Shown one piece after another: positions 15,893 to 23,850 of a stretch of 64,000 bases of DNA. Every line of letters starts with the position of its first letter. The first letter of the stretch is position 1. The position numbers and the translations under genes are program-made. The notes beneath the pieces are model-generated. The model was not told the DNA's origin. It saw only the letters and a list, made by a program, of their open reading frames with translations, and did no database searches. The stretch is from Adhaeribacter arboris (GTDB taxonomy: Bacteria; Bacteroidota; Bacteroidia; Cytophagales; Hymenobacteraceae): the NCBI RefSeq assembly GCF_003023845.1, contig NZ_PYFT01000001.1, forward strand, positions 2,728,001 through 2,792,000, given 5' to 3'.

Positions 15893-16843
15893 TTACACTA
15901 TCTTACTAATTTCCAAATTAACGTCCACCGGCGGAACATTTGTTTTCTTTTTCTCTACCGACAGGAATAAAGAGCCAAATATGGCCAGGCAAATGCCAAT
16001 CAATTCGATGGAGGCCAGCTTTTCGCCCAATAAAAGAATAGCTAGAATTATAGTAAAAACCGGCTGTAATGCCCCCGCAATGGTGGTTACCTGCGAGGCT
16101 TTGCCTTCGGCCCGGTAGGCAGCAAAACTGGCCAGCACGCCTAAGCCGTTCAACATGCCGGCTAAAGTGCCTACCCAAAGTGTTTGCCGGGAAAAGTTAA
16201 ATTCAACCAGGCCAAAAACTATAAAGCCACCTGCCATCAGCGCGGAGGAGAGAATAAAACTAAGGTAAGACCATTCGGCGGAAATGTAATTGGTAGTTAC
16301 TTTTTGCGCCGCACTGAAAAACCCCCAGAATAACAGGGCAATAAACGCATACAAGAGCCATACTTTTAAGCCTAATTCTTGCCAAAATAATCCTGGATTA
16401 TCTAAAATCTGAGATTGCCCCGAAAGCATAATAATGGCCGGTACGATAATCACTATACCAATGGCGTTGAGCCAGTGCATTTTCTCTTTGAACACCAGCA
16501 ACGCAATCACGATAGTAATTAAAGGATACAAATTAGTAACCGGAATTACTACCGCCGCTTGCCCGCCGGTGCTGAACGACTGGAAAACGGCCACATTCCC
16601 AACCACCGCCAGCACTCCGGCCACAATGCCCCAGATGATTCCTTTCGTACTTATTTCCTTTACTTTACATTTCCGGATTATAAATGGCAGGGTAAACAAC
16701 ATACCAATGGAAAAAAGGAAGTGATTGGTGAAAGGGGTAATATCGCTGGAAATAAACTTGGCCAACACGCCCCAAACACCCCAGCAAAGCGCAGCCAGGA
16801 TGGCAAAAACTAACCAAAGCCTTTCTTTAAAATATTGCATCAT
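15893..16843 (-). CDS. EamA/DMT-superfamily permease
   Basis: 316 residues with ten predicted membrane segments arranged as two EamA halves (first about 10-140, second about 160-295), e.g. LWLVFAILAALCWGVWGV near the start and VFTIILAILLLGEKLASIELIG near the end, where the 'GEKL' turn is characteristic. It should be an inner-membrane metabolite exporter or importer; the substrate is unknown. The C-terminal tail is short and cytoplasmic. It stands between a gap and a family 1 repeat and shares direction with the ROK gene downstream. Confidence 0.85.
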   Translation of the reverse strand: MMQYFKERLWLVFAILAALCWGVWGVLAKFISSDITPFTNHFLFSIGMLFTLPFIIRKCKVKEISTKGIIWGIVAGVLAVVGNVAVFQSFSTGGQAAVVIPVTNLYPLITIVIALLVFKEKMHWLNAIGIVIIVPAIIMLSGQSQILDNPGLFWQELGLKVWLLYAFIALLFWGFFSAAQKVTTNYISAEWSYLSFILSSALMAGGFIVFGLVEFNFSRQTLWVGTLAGMLNGLGVLASFAAYRAEGKASQVTTIAGALQPVFTIILAILLLGEKLASIELIGICLAIFGSLFLSVEKKKTNVPPVDVNLEISKIV

Positions 16844-16920
16844 ACATTATCTTTTAGTTGTAAAAGGGGATAGAATAAAATATCTGTTGGCATAGCTGTG
16901 GCTTTTGTTTTGACTATAGC

Positions 16921-17053
16921 TTGAGTTGTTTCATTTCCTCTGCTATTGTTCTTTTTGCCTTGACACAAAGTAAGAGGGCCCCTACCCCCACTTGCTCCGC
17001 TCAAACACAAAATCGTCAAGCCTTGCACCTGGCTGAGGCTGTTTGTTGCATAG
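16921..17053 (-). repeat. Dispersed repeat family 1, copy 4 (one hairpin arm missing)
   Basis: Reading the minus strand: CTATGCAACA, then GTGCAAGG, GACGATTTTGTGTTTGAGCG, then GGGGGTAGGGGCCCTCTTAC, GTCAAGGC, and ATGAAACAACTCAA. The second arm AAAATCGTC seen in copies 1 and 3 is absent, so this copy looks partly deleted. Copies 3 and 4 share the GGGGCCCTCTTACTTTGTGTC block that copies 1 and 2 lack. Confidence 0.8.
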
Positions 17054-17096
17054 TTAATGGGTAAAATTAAATTGGTACATAAAGCAGCTAGTACTA

Positions 17097-17152
17097 TCGC
17101 GAGCGCCCTCGATCGTGAGGCCTATCGTCCGGCCTCTGGCCGGTTGTACAAC
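17097..17152 (+). repeat. Truncated copy of dispersed repeat family 3
   Basis: GCGAGCGCCCTCGATCG (17099-17115), CTATCGTCC and GGCCGGTTGTACAACC follow the order of the left half of the repeat at 21841 (GCGAGTGTCCTCACTCG, CTATTGTTC, GGCCGGTATAACC). The right half is missing; the ROK gene ends directly beside it. Confidence 0.5.
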
Positions 17153-17153
17153 C

Positions 17154-18086
17154 CTACTGATTAAATAAGGCCGCACTCCCCAGTATTCCGGCATGGTCGC
17201 CGAGTTCCGAGAGTACAATGCTGGTATGATAACTTTTATATGGTTTTAAATAATTAACTTGGCTGAGTTGACTCAAATAGGGATTCATCCCTCGGGCTAC
17301 CCCTCCACCCAATACAATAATATCGGGAGCAAACAAATTGATGTAATTATGAATACCTGTTTTTAGATGGGTTAAAAAACTGGATACGACAGAATGAGCA
17401 TCTAAATTACCTTTTTGTTGCGCTTCAAAAATGGTATCTACCGTTAAGGGTAAAGTCGGGTATTTCTCTTCCCATTTTAAGCGAATGGCGGAATCAACAA
17501 TACCGGTGGCGGAAACCAATGCCTCCAGGCAGCCGGTTTTGCCGCAGTAACAGGCAACATCGGTTTGGCCGATTGATTGATGGCCGCTCATGTGGCCAAA
17601 GGCGAGCTTACTTTCAAAAGTACCATCGGCTACAAACCCTACACCTAAACCGGTTCCCAAAGTAAGCACCAATACCCGATTATATCCGTTTCCTTTCCCA
17701 TACAAAGCTTCGCCTAAAGCTACCACGCGGGCGTCGTTATCAGCCTTACAGGCTAAGGAGCAAGATTCTTGAATCAGTTGCGTTAAGGGGTAGTCCTCCA
17801 TAAATTCCAGAAAGCCATACGTAGAATCTACCGTACCATTTGCCAACACAAAGCCGGTCACGCCAAAGCCAGCACCTAATAAAATAGTTGGCTCTTTCTC
17901 GGCCCGGCTCTTTAATTGCGCAATTCCAGATGTTATGGAATGTAAAAATTGAGCTCCATCCTTTTTCTCGGTAGGTGCTATTACTTTTTCCAGAACTTCT
18001 CCCTTGTTTAAATCCACCAGTCCCATTTTGGTTCGGGTTCCGCCAATATCTACCCCAATAGCTAATTTTCTTTTTCTGTTTGACAT
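17154..18086 (-). CDS. ROK-family sugar kinase
   Basis: 310 residues. ATP-binding GVDIGGTRTK at 11-20 (D13), catalytic D118 in KADNDAR, LTLGTGLGVG at 141-150, and the ROK zinc site with H165 and the cysteines of CYCGKTGC (C179, C181, C186) followed by E188. Such proteins phosphorylate glucose, mannose, fructose or N-acetyl-hexosamines in the cytoplasm. The start lies 3 bp after the stop of the GH38-like gene, so it is the last gene of the SusCD operon. An amino-sugar or mannose kinase role is suggested by neighbours but not proven. Confidence 0.92.
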   Translation of the reverse strand: MSNRKRKLAIGVDIGGTRTKMGLVDLNKGEVLEKVIAPTEKKDGAQFLHSITSGIAQLKSRAEKEPTILLGAGFGVTGFVLANGTVDSTYGFLEFMEDYPLTQLIQESCSLACKADNDARVVALGEALYGKGNGYNRVLVLTLGTGLGVGFVADGTFESKLAFGHMSGHQSIGQTDVACYCGKTGCLEALVSATGIVDSAIRLKWEEKYPTLPLTVDTIFEAQQKGNLDAHSVVSSFLTHLKTGIHNYINLFAPDIIVLGGGVARGMNPYLSQLSQVNYLKPYKSYHTSIVLSELGDHAGILGSAALFNQ

Positions 18087-18089
18087 GCG

Positions 18090-20645
18090 CTATTTTGTTG
18101 CTTTAGCATTCTCAAGAACCACCCGGAAAGTTTTGATTTGATGATGCCCAATGGTTTCCTGTAAACTTCCGTTTAGGATGGTGGCTTTGTTCAAATCAGT
18201 TTCCACGTGGGTCGTTTGGTGCGCAGTAGTAATCTGAGGGGTAAAAGATAGCTTAACCGGGGAGTTGTTATTTTTAAAATTCCATAACCGGGTAATTATT
18301 CCTTTCGCGGCACCTTCTTCGGCTGGTTTAAGGCTCCACAATAAAACATTCGGGTCACTTACCTTTAAGAAGGAATAAGTTTTATCTGAATAAATGGTTT
18401 GGGTGCCGGTTATCCTGCCAGCGACCAGCGGGTTTTGGTGTTCTAAGGAAAAACGCATAGAAGCCGCGGCATTAAAACCGGCATTTGTGCTTAAGGCAAA
18501 GCGCTGGGTAAACAAACTATCGCCTCCTTGTTTTAAAATGCCTAATTTAGCCCCATCTACCTGGCCGCCCGCTAACACCGAAATCTGAGCAGTTTTTGTA
18601 TCTAAATTGGTTAAGGCACTGTTACCGAGTTTCAGGAAGGCGCAATCGGCGTTAGATAAGGTAATACCCTGCTTGCCGTTGTTAATAGCTGCGAAATGGT
18701 TTAAGGTGAGCCAATCAAAGCGGGCATTCTGGGTGGCATAGTTCCCGCCTTGGATTACTGGTTTTGCTTTTAATATAGTGCCGGTTTCTTCGTGCCATAC
18801 ATCCGCGCCTGTTAGGTTATAAGAAAAAGCCCAGCTCTGCACTTCTCCAAAATTTTGGGTTATCTGATTCTCTATATCCACTCTCGGTATTTCTTTAAAT
18901 AAGGTAATCCGGCTGGTATGCGCTAAAGGCTTTTGGCCAGTACAGAGTATGGTCACGGATACTGGTCCCTCGTGCTCAATCACAATCGAACCTATATTAT
19001 CGGAGCCCGAACCCAAATCATTCATAAATTTACCATTCACTTGCGCGGCATACTCTTTATTGCCTTGGCGTTTATCAACAAAACTGGTAATGACACCCTG
19101 GTTGGTTATTTTTAACTTATAAAAACTATTCTCGAAAACTTGGTTGGCGTAAGTTGCGGCTTTTGGTAATGCTTTAGCTGGGGAAGAAGTTATTTCGAAT
19201 ACTTTATACCCGACGGAAGGTATATCCGTCGCTAAAATCCGGATAAATTCTTTGCCTTTACTCTTAATTAACTGGGAAGGTACTTCCTGGTTGGTCTGGG
19301 TATCTATTACGCGAACGTTTTTAGTGCCGGTGTAAGGGAAATCGCAAACATCGGTACGTTGCCAGCTAAGAGGGTTGAAGACGTAAAACTGGGTTTTATT
19401 AGAGCTAGTTTTAATGTAGGTTCCTAGCTTTTGCTGCGACAGGTTATACAATGTATCGACGTAGGTAGTCAGCTGGTTTTCAATTTTGCGTTGCCAGGCA
19501 GCTCTATCCTCTCGTGATACCGGACCATCAGCGGTCCAATCGTGTTCGTAGTAAAGCCCCAACGCCATCCAGGCCGTTTTTTTCAAATCCGCCAGATTAC
19601 CGGCAAAGTTTTTATCTTGTTGGCTTACCAGCGAAGCCATAGCTTCCGCGGCCCGGAGCTTTTCGACGGACCGTTTTACTTTGGCCGAAAGCTCGGCCAT
19701 AGAAGCACTATACAAATCCCATTCGTTGCCATAAGCGAGCGACTCCTCCGGAATGACCTTACCGTAAGCCGCTTCAAAGGCTTTAAAATAATCCGATTGA
19801 TTCGATACAATAACTTGCCGCTGGGCATTAGTTTTAGCTTGGGCGGTAGTGGTAAAAATATCCGTGGTGGTTTGCAAATCGTCCCAGCCGAACCCAAAAG
19901 CGCCGGCAATGTGGTACGGATGCGCCGGCGATTGGCATAAAGCCGTTAATTGGTCGACGGCTAAAGCCGGGTCGCGCGCTTCCGCGTAACCCCCCAGTTG
20001 TTTATTTCCGCCGGGAGCAATGGAATACCATTTCATGAGCACCTTACTGTTATCCAGCCCTGTATACCAGTACACTTCTTTGTTGCGCTTTTTTAAATCT
20101 TTCATTTGAGAGGCACAATCGCAGACTCCTTTCCAGCTATATTTTACCCCCGCGCCCGCCCACAACGAACCTAAGCCTAAGGGCAAAGTCTGATTTTCCA
20201 TAGCTACGGCCTGGTCCAGGTCTAAATTATATCTTCTTTGGAGGTAACCCGCGTAATACATGCCGCGCAAAATACCTTCCGTAGGGCTAGCGCCATAACA
20301 CGATACTACCGCATTGTAAGGCACGCTGATATGCCCTGATTTTATTTTAGAGATTAACTTCTCAAACTCAGCCGGGCTTTTATTTTTTTCGTATTCCCAC
20401 AACCAATAACTACCATCGCAGTTAAACCGGCTTTGGTAAGGGGCAGGTAAGTTGGCGGTTTTATCACTTTGCCCGATATAATAATCGAGCATCTTAATAA
20501 AAGCTTCTTTATACTGCTTTTCATTCCCCGTCCACATATAATCGGTATGGTCATCGTTGGAAATGTAGAATTGGGTTTGTTTAGTTGGTTGAGCAAAAAG
20601 CAGGTTTGGTAGGGCCATACCCAAAAACAAAAGGTATATTTTCAT
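18090..20645 (-). CDS. Secreted GH38-like alpha-mannosidase
   Basis: 851 residues with a signal peptide (1-18, ending LLFAQ). The N-terminus carries the GH38 metal-site-like motif SNDDHTDYMWTG (D32, H33, D35). Homology to GH38 extends through the central WDDLQTTTD region and a long C-terminal beta domain (about 500-850). The usual nucleophile motif DxFGH is not seen; the corresponding region reads AMENQTLPLGLGSLWAGAG, so the subfamily or even the activity may differ. The family removes alpha-linked mannose. Cotranscribed with the ROK kinase; upstream lie a SIS isomerase and SusCD. Confidence 0.78.
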   Translation of the reverse strand: MKIYLLFLGMALPNLLFAQPTKQTQFYISNDDHTDYMWTGNEKQYKEAFIKMLDYYIGQSDKTANLPAPYQSRFNCDGSYWLWEYEKNKSPAEFEKLISKIKSGHISVPYNAVVSCYGASPTEGILRGMYYAGYLQRRYNLDLDQAVAMENQTLPLGLGSLWAGAGVKYSWKGVCDCASQMKDLKKRNKEVYWYTGLDNSKVLMKWYSIAPGGNKQLGGYAEARDPALAVDQLTALCQSPAHPYHIAGAFGFGWDDLQTTTDIFTTTAQAKTNAQRQVIVSNQSDYFKAFEAAYGKVIPEESLAYGNEWDLYSASMAELSAKVKRSVEKLRAAEAMASLVSQQDKNFAGNLADLKKTAWMALGLYYEHDWTADGPVSREDRAAWQRKIENQLTTYVDTLYNLSQQKLGTYIKTSSNKTQFYVFNPLSWQRTDVCDFPYTGTKNVRVIDTQTNQEVPSQLIKSKGKEFIRILATDIPSVGYKVFEITSSPAKALPKAATYANQVFENSFYKLKITNQGVITSFVDKRQGNKEYAAQVNGKFMNDLGSGSDNIGSIVIEHEGPVSVTILCTGQKPLAHTSRITLFKEIPRVDIENQITQNFGEVQSWAFSYNLTGADVWHEETGTILKAKPVIQGGNYATQNARFDWLTLNHFAAINNGKQGITLSNADCAFLKLGNSALTNLDTKTAQISVLAGGQVDGAKLGILKQGGDSLFTQRFALSTNAGFNAAASMRFSLEHQNPLVAGRITGTQTIYSDKTYSFLKVSDPNVLLWSLKPAEEGAAKGIITRLWNFKNNNSPVKLSFTPQITTAHQTTHVETDLNKATILNGSLQETIGHHQIKTFRVVLENAKATK

Positions 20646-20894
20646 AATAGTCGGGTATCTGATTACGCGGTGAACTAATTCGGTAAAAGTTTGAAAAAGT
20701 GCTGTATTAGCTAAAAGAAGGCATTTCCCTCCCCTACCCCCTCCAAAGAGAGACTTTTCTACTAATCGCTATTTTCTCTTAAGTTAATTACCTCACTGTG
20801 TACTGAATACACCGTGAACTAAGTAGGTTGCTATTTAGTAGCATCAGGCGCGGCATGTTTTGAAACCCGCCGGGTCTATTTGCTGAGAAACAGG
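20646..20894. other. Gap between SIS and GH38-like genes
   Basis: Contains a family 4 repeat (20727-20760) and a possible small hairpin near 20848-20872 (GGCG...CGCC-like). No gene. Confidence 0.5.
20727..20760 (+). repeat. Family 4 C-rich repeat, degenerate copy
   Basis: CCCTCCCCTACCCCCTCC followed by AAAGAGAGACTTTT. It corresponds to 58407-58442 and the reverse complement of 63030-63063, which keep a cleaner CCCCC/GGGGG hairpin. Confidence 0.55.
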
Positions 20895-21818
20895 TTATTC
20901 TACTTCGGTAACTTTGCCGCCCACGATGAAGGTATCGCCGGCATTTAATTTCTGGGCCAGGTAATACGCCATAAAATTAAAGGGTATTATATTATTTAAA
21001 ACCGATAGATTTTCGCTTACTGCCGGTTCTTCCACGGTAAAAACGTGCGCTCCGGCTTGCTTTATTTTTTCTGAAAGTTTATAACTGCGGTTATAAGATT
21101 CTCCTTGCGCTATTATTTGTATCACAATGCTTTGCCGGGCGGTTTCTTTAGGACCGTGGTCGTATTGCGCCATGGGCAAACCATGGAAATTACGTTTGGT
21201 ACTCTCACTTAAAATAAGCGCCGCTTCTAAAGCAGTGGCAATATTTGGGCCGTCGCCCGTAATGTAAATGCCGTGGATTTTTTCACTTTGCAGCAACGAA
21301 AAAACTTCAGCGGCCAACTGCTCTCCTTTTTGTTGGTACGCCCGCATATTTTTAGTTAATACCTGCCAGGCGTCGGAGGCATCTAGCCCAAGTCCTTTAA
21401 AAAGGGCCAGTAAGGTATTAGTATAGGTTTTAGAAGAAGAAAACTGCTCTTCACCCGCCAGGATGGGTATTACCTGTTTTACATTTTTGGCGGTGGCCAA
21501 CAGGCTTTTACCATCATTTGTAATGGCAGTATAATTCTGGAATAAATTACGGCACCATAGCGCTTCACTGCTTCTGCCAGATTGCGATAGAATAACGGCA
21601 TGGGGAAGCTTTTGGTCTGATTTTAAGTAAGTAAAATATTCCGAAGCTAGCTCCGGATAAATGGGAATACCCATGTACTTAAAGGCGAGCGGCGCAAAAT
21701 AAGAAGACCCCATGCCTAAGTAGGGCACCTGCAACGGTAATGTATATGGGGGTGATTCAGTCAGCAGTATTCTTCCTTTTTCAGGTATTTCCAGTATTTC
21801 TTCCAACATTTTATTCAT
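20895..21818 (-). CDS. Double-SIS sugar isomerase/deaminase (GlmS-C/AgaS-like)
   Basis: 307 residues, cytoplasmic. The first SIS domain has GMGSSYFAP (35-43) and SQSGRSSE (78-85), the phosphosugar-binding Ser/Thr loop; a second SIS half follows from about 170 with GDGPNIATALEAALILSE and the HGPKE motif near 215-220 shared with the isomerase domain of GlmS and with AgaS/FrlB deglycases. It lacks the glutamine amidotransferase domain, so it should isomerise or deaminate an amino-sugar phosphate rather than make one. Position between SusD and the GH38/ROK pair supports a catabolic role. Exact substrate unknown. Confidence 0.82.
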   Translation of the reverse strand: MNKMLEEILEIPEKGRILLTESPPYTLPLQVPYLGMGSSYFAPLAFKYMGIPIYPELASEYFTYLKSDQKLPHAVILSQSGRSSEALWCRNLFQNYTAITNDGKSLLATAKNVKQVIPILAGEEQFSSSKTYTNTLLALFKGLGLDASDAWQVLTKNMRAYQQKGEQLAAEVFSLLQSEKIHGIYITGDGPNIATALEAALILSESTKRNFHGLPMAQYDHGPKETARQSIVIQIIAQGESYNRSYKLSEKIKQAGAHVFTVEEPAVSENLSVLNNIIPFNFMAYYLAQKLNAGDTFIVGGKVTEVE

Positions 21819-21840
21819 TAGAACTTAAAATTTAAATTTA

Positions 21841-21988
21841 GTGCGAGTGTCCTCACTCGAGTTTGTCTATTGTTCTGTCAGAGGCCGGTATAACCCCAGT
21901 TTAGTTATTCTGATAGAGCGTATGTCGGTTCGCCTGGCCAGAGACTTCCCGGATAATAGACACGAGCAAGGACACTCGCGCCAGAGAA
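21841..21988. repeat. Dispersed repeat family 3, full copy with inverted ends
   Basis: Arms GCGAGTGTCC (21843-21852) and GGACACTCGC (21970-21979) are perfect complements; similarity continues inward (GTCTATT versus AATAGAC). GCCAGAGAA follows the right arm. About 140 bp, no gene. A second copy with different arms is at 58284-58347 and a truncated one at 17097. Confidence 0.65.
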
Positions 21989-22045
21989 ACGATCATAAAT
22001 TTAGTAGCCCCACTGACTAATTTTGAAAATTCTTAATCCCTGCTT

Positions 22046-23839
22046 TTAGTAAAGCGGATTTTGAATGAGCAGTTTGTTGCGATTCATTTCGTCTAACTTA
22101 ATAGGCATGAAATAAGACCAGTCTTTCCAGGTTCTATCCCGGACACTCACAAAGGAGTAGGTCGGTTTTTCCATACCTAATTTATAGCGGATGTCTACGC
22201 CCAGTGCGTTAGTAGAAAGTACTTGGGGGGCAATCATCCACCGCCGGATATCGAAAAAGCGCTGGTCTTCGTACATTAGTTCTATTTTTCGCTCCTGCCT
22301 TATCTTTTCCCGCAATTCATTACCCGAACCAGTAATAGTAGGTAAACCGGCTCTTTTCCGGATAATATTAATTACCTCCAGTGCTTGGGCATCTTCGCCT
22401 AATTCATTAGAAGCTTCGGCATAGTTTAATAAAACTTCGGCGTACCGTATAAAGCGCCAAGGCGCATCTTGCTTTAAAAACTGGGTATTCACGGTAGGAT
22501 CGATAAATTTACGCAGGTAGTAACCGGTATAGGTACCGTCTTCTTTCGCAGCAAACGAACTGTTGCGGGTATCCAGGCCACCTACCCAGGAGCCATCAGG
22601 CTGCTCGTAATACCCTACTTGGATTACTCCCACTGGGTCTAAAGATACCGCCCCAGCCTGACGAGGTTGCCATTTGGCTCCTTCGAACAAAATGTTGGCG
22701 TAAAAACGCGGCTCGCGGTTTTTATAAGGGTCGGCCCGATGCACCGGATTATCCCAGCTAAATTTACTGCCATCGCTCATTTCAAAGGCATCAACTAACT
22801 GACTGGTAGGCGTATTGCCGCCATAACCGAAGTAGCCATTTGGGTTATTGTACCGTCCCGGGTTATAGCCCTCCGCAGAATTCTGAATAAAAAAACGAAC
22901 AAAAATATCTTCATTGGTTTCTTTCGATAAAAAAATCTCTTCGTAATTCTTGGCCACATTATCGCCCGGAGCCGGTTCTTTTTTGTACAGGTCGTATACA
23001 TTTAAATCCATTACGGCTTTCGCGGCGTTCTTGGCTTGCCGCCAGCGTTCCGCCCGGTCGCCGCCCACGTAGCCAATTAATTCCGGATTAGGGTAGCCCT
23101 GCGACCAGGCATTCTGGTTATGGTATAAATTGCTGGCCGCAAATAATAATACCCGGGATTTAAGAGCTAAAGCCGCTCCTTTGGTAGCCCGGCCTTTCAG
23201 ATTTCCGCTGTAACTATCGGGCAATAAAGCCGCCGCTTTGTCGCAATCATCCACAATAAATTTAATGCATTCTTCAAAAGTATTCCGGGCCGCGAGGTGG
23301 TCGTCGTTCAGCCCGTAAGGAGTGGTAATGATGGGCACGCCCCCGTATAGAAAAACCAAATTGTGGTAATGGTACGCTCTCAAAAAGTAAACTTCACCCA
23401 AGAGCCGGTTTTTCAGTTCTTCATCGTCGTAGGTATTTTTTTCTACTTCCTGCAGAAAGAGGTTACAGGCCCGGATGCTTTTGTAAACAGTCTCCCAAGA
23501 CATTTTCCAGGCCCTGGCATGTACGCCGCTCATCCAACCATTATTGGGTTCAAACACGGAGTAATCGCTGGGTGTTATTAACGATTTTGTAACGTTGCTG
23601 CTGCCGCCATCGAAGGTAAGAATGGCCTCGTCCGAAATAGAAGCCATCATTAATTCGGTAAACCCATGCGGAATATTATTGTAAACGTTATTCACAAAAG
23701 TCTGCATTAAAGCCAGGTCGGTCCAAACAACATTGCCGCTGTATTCGCTCGATGGTTGTTTATCCAGGAAATCGTCGTCGCAGGCAGGAATGGGAATCAG
23801 GAATAAAAGAACCAGGCAAGTGTATAGTAAATTCTTCAT
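22046..23839 (-). CDS. SusD/RagB-family outer-membrane lipoprotein
   Basis: 597 residues. Lipoprotein signal with C20 as the lipidated residue (LIPIPACDDDFLDKQPSSEY); the 'FLDxxP' start of the mature chain is typical of SusD. The N-terminal TPR region (about 90-330) and the C-terminal RagB/SusD domain with AEVLLNYAEASNEL and RKIELMYEDQRFFDIRRW complete the family pattern. It binds glycan at the cell surface and forms a lid on its SusC partner, whose stop is 11 bp upstream. The ligand cannot be told from sequence; downstream enzymes suggest mannose or amino-sugar-containing glycans. Confidence 0.95.
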   Translation of the reverse strand: MKNLLYTCLVLLFLIPIPACDDDFLDKQPSSEYSGNVVWTDLALMQTFVNNVYNNIPHGFTELMMASISDEAILTFDGGSSNVTKSLITPSDYSVFEPNNGWMSGVHARAWKMSWETVYKSIRACNLFLQEVEKNTYDDEELKNRLLGEVYFLRAYHYHNLVFLYGGVPIITTPYGLNDDHLAARNTFEECIKFIVDDCDKAAALLPDSYSGNLKGRATKGAALALKSRVLLFAASNLYHNQNAWSQGYPNPELIGYVGGDRAERWRQAKNAAKAVMDLNVYDLYKKEPAPGDNVAKNYEEIFLSKETNEDIFVRFFIQNSAEGYNPGRYNNPNGYFGYGGNTPTSQLVDAFEMSDGSKFSWDNPVHRADPYKNREPRFYANILFEGAKWQPRQAGAVSLDPVGVIQVGYYEQPDGSWVGGLDTRNSSFAAKEDGTYTGYYLRKFIDPTVNTQFLKQDAPWRFIRYAEVLLNYAEASNELGEDAQALEVINIIRKRAGLPTITGSGNELREKIRQERKIELMYEDQRFFDIRRWMIAPQVLSTNALGVDIRYKLGMEKPTYSFVSVRDRTWKDWSYFMPIKLDEMNRNKLLIQNPLY

Positions 23840-23850
23840 GATATCCGAAA

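Noticed and set aside
16840-17028. 62-codon minus-strand ORF
   Set aside because: It is largely made of repeat family 1 sequence with no protein-like features.
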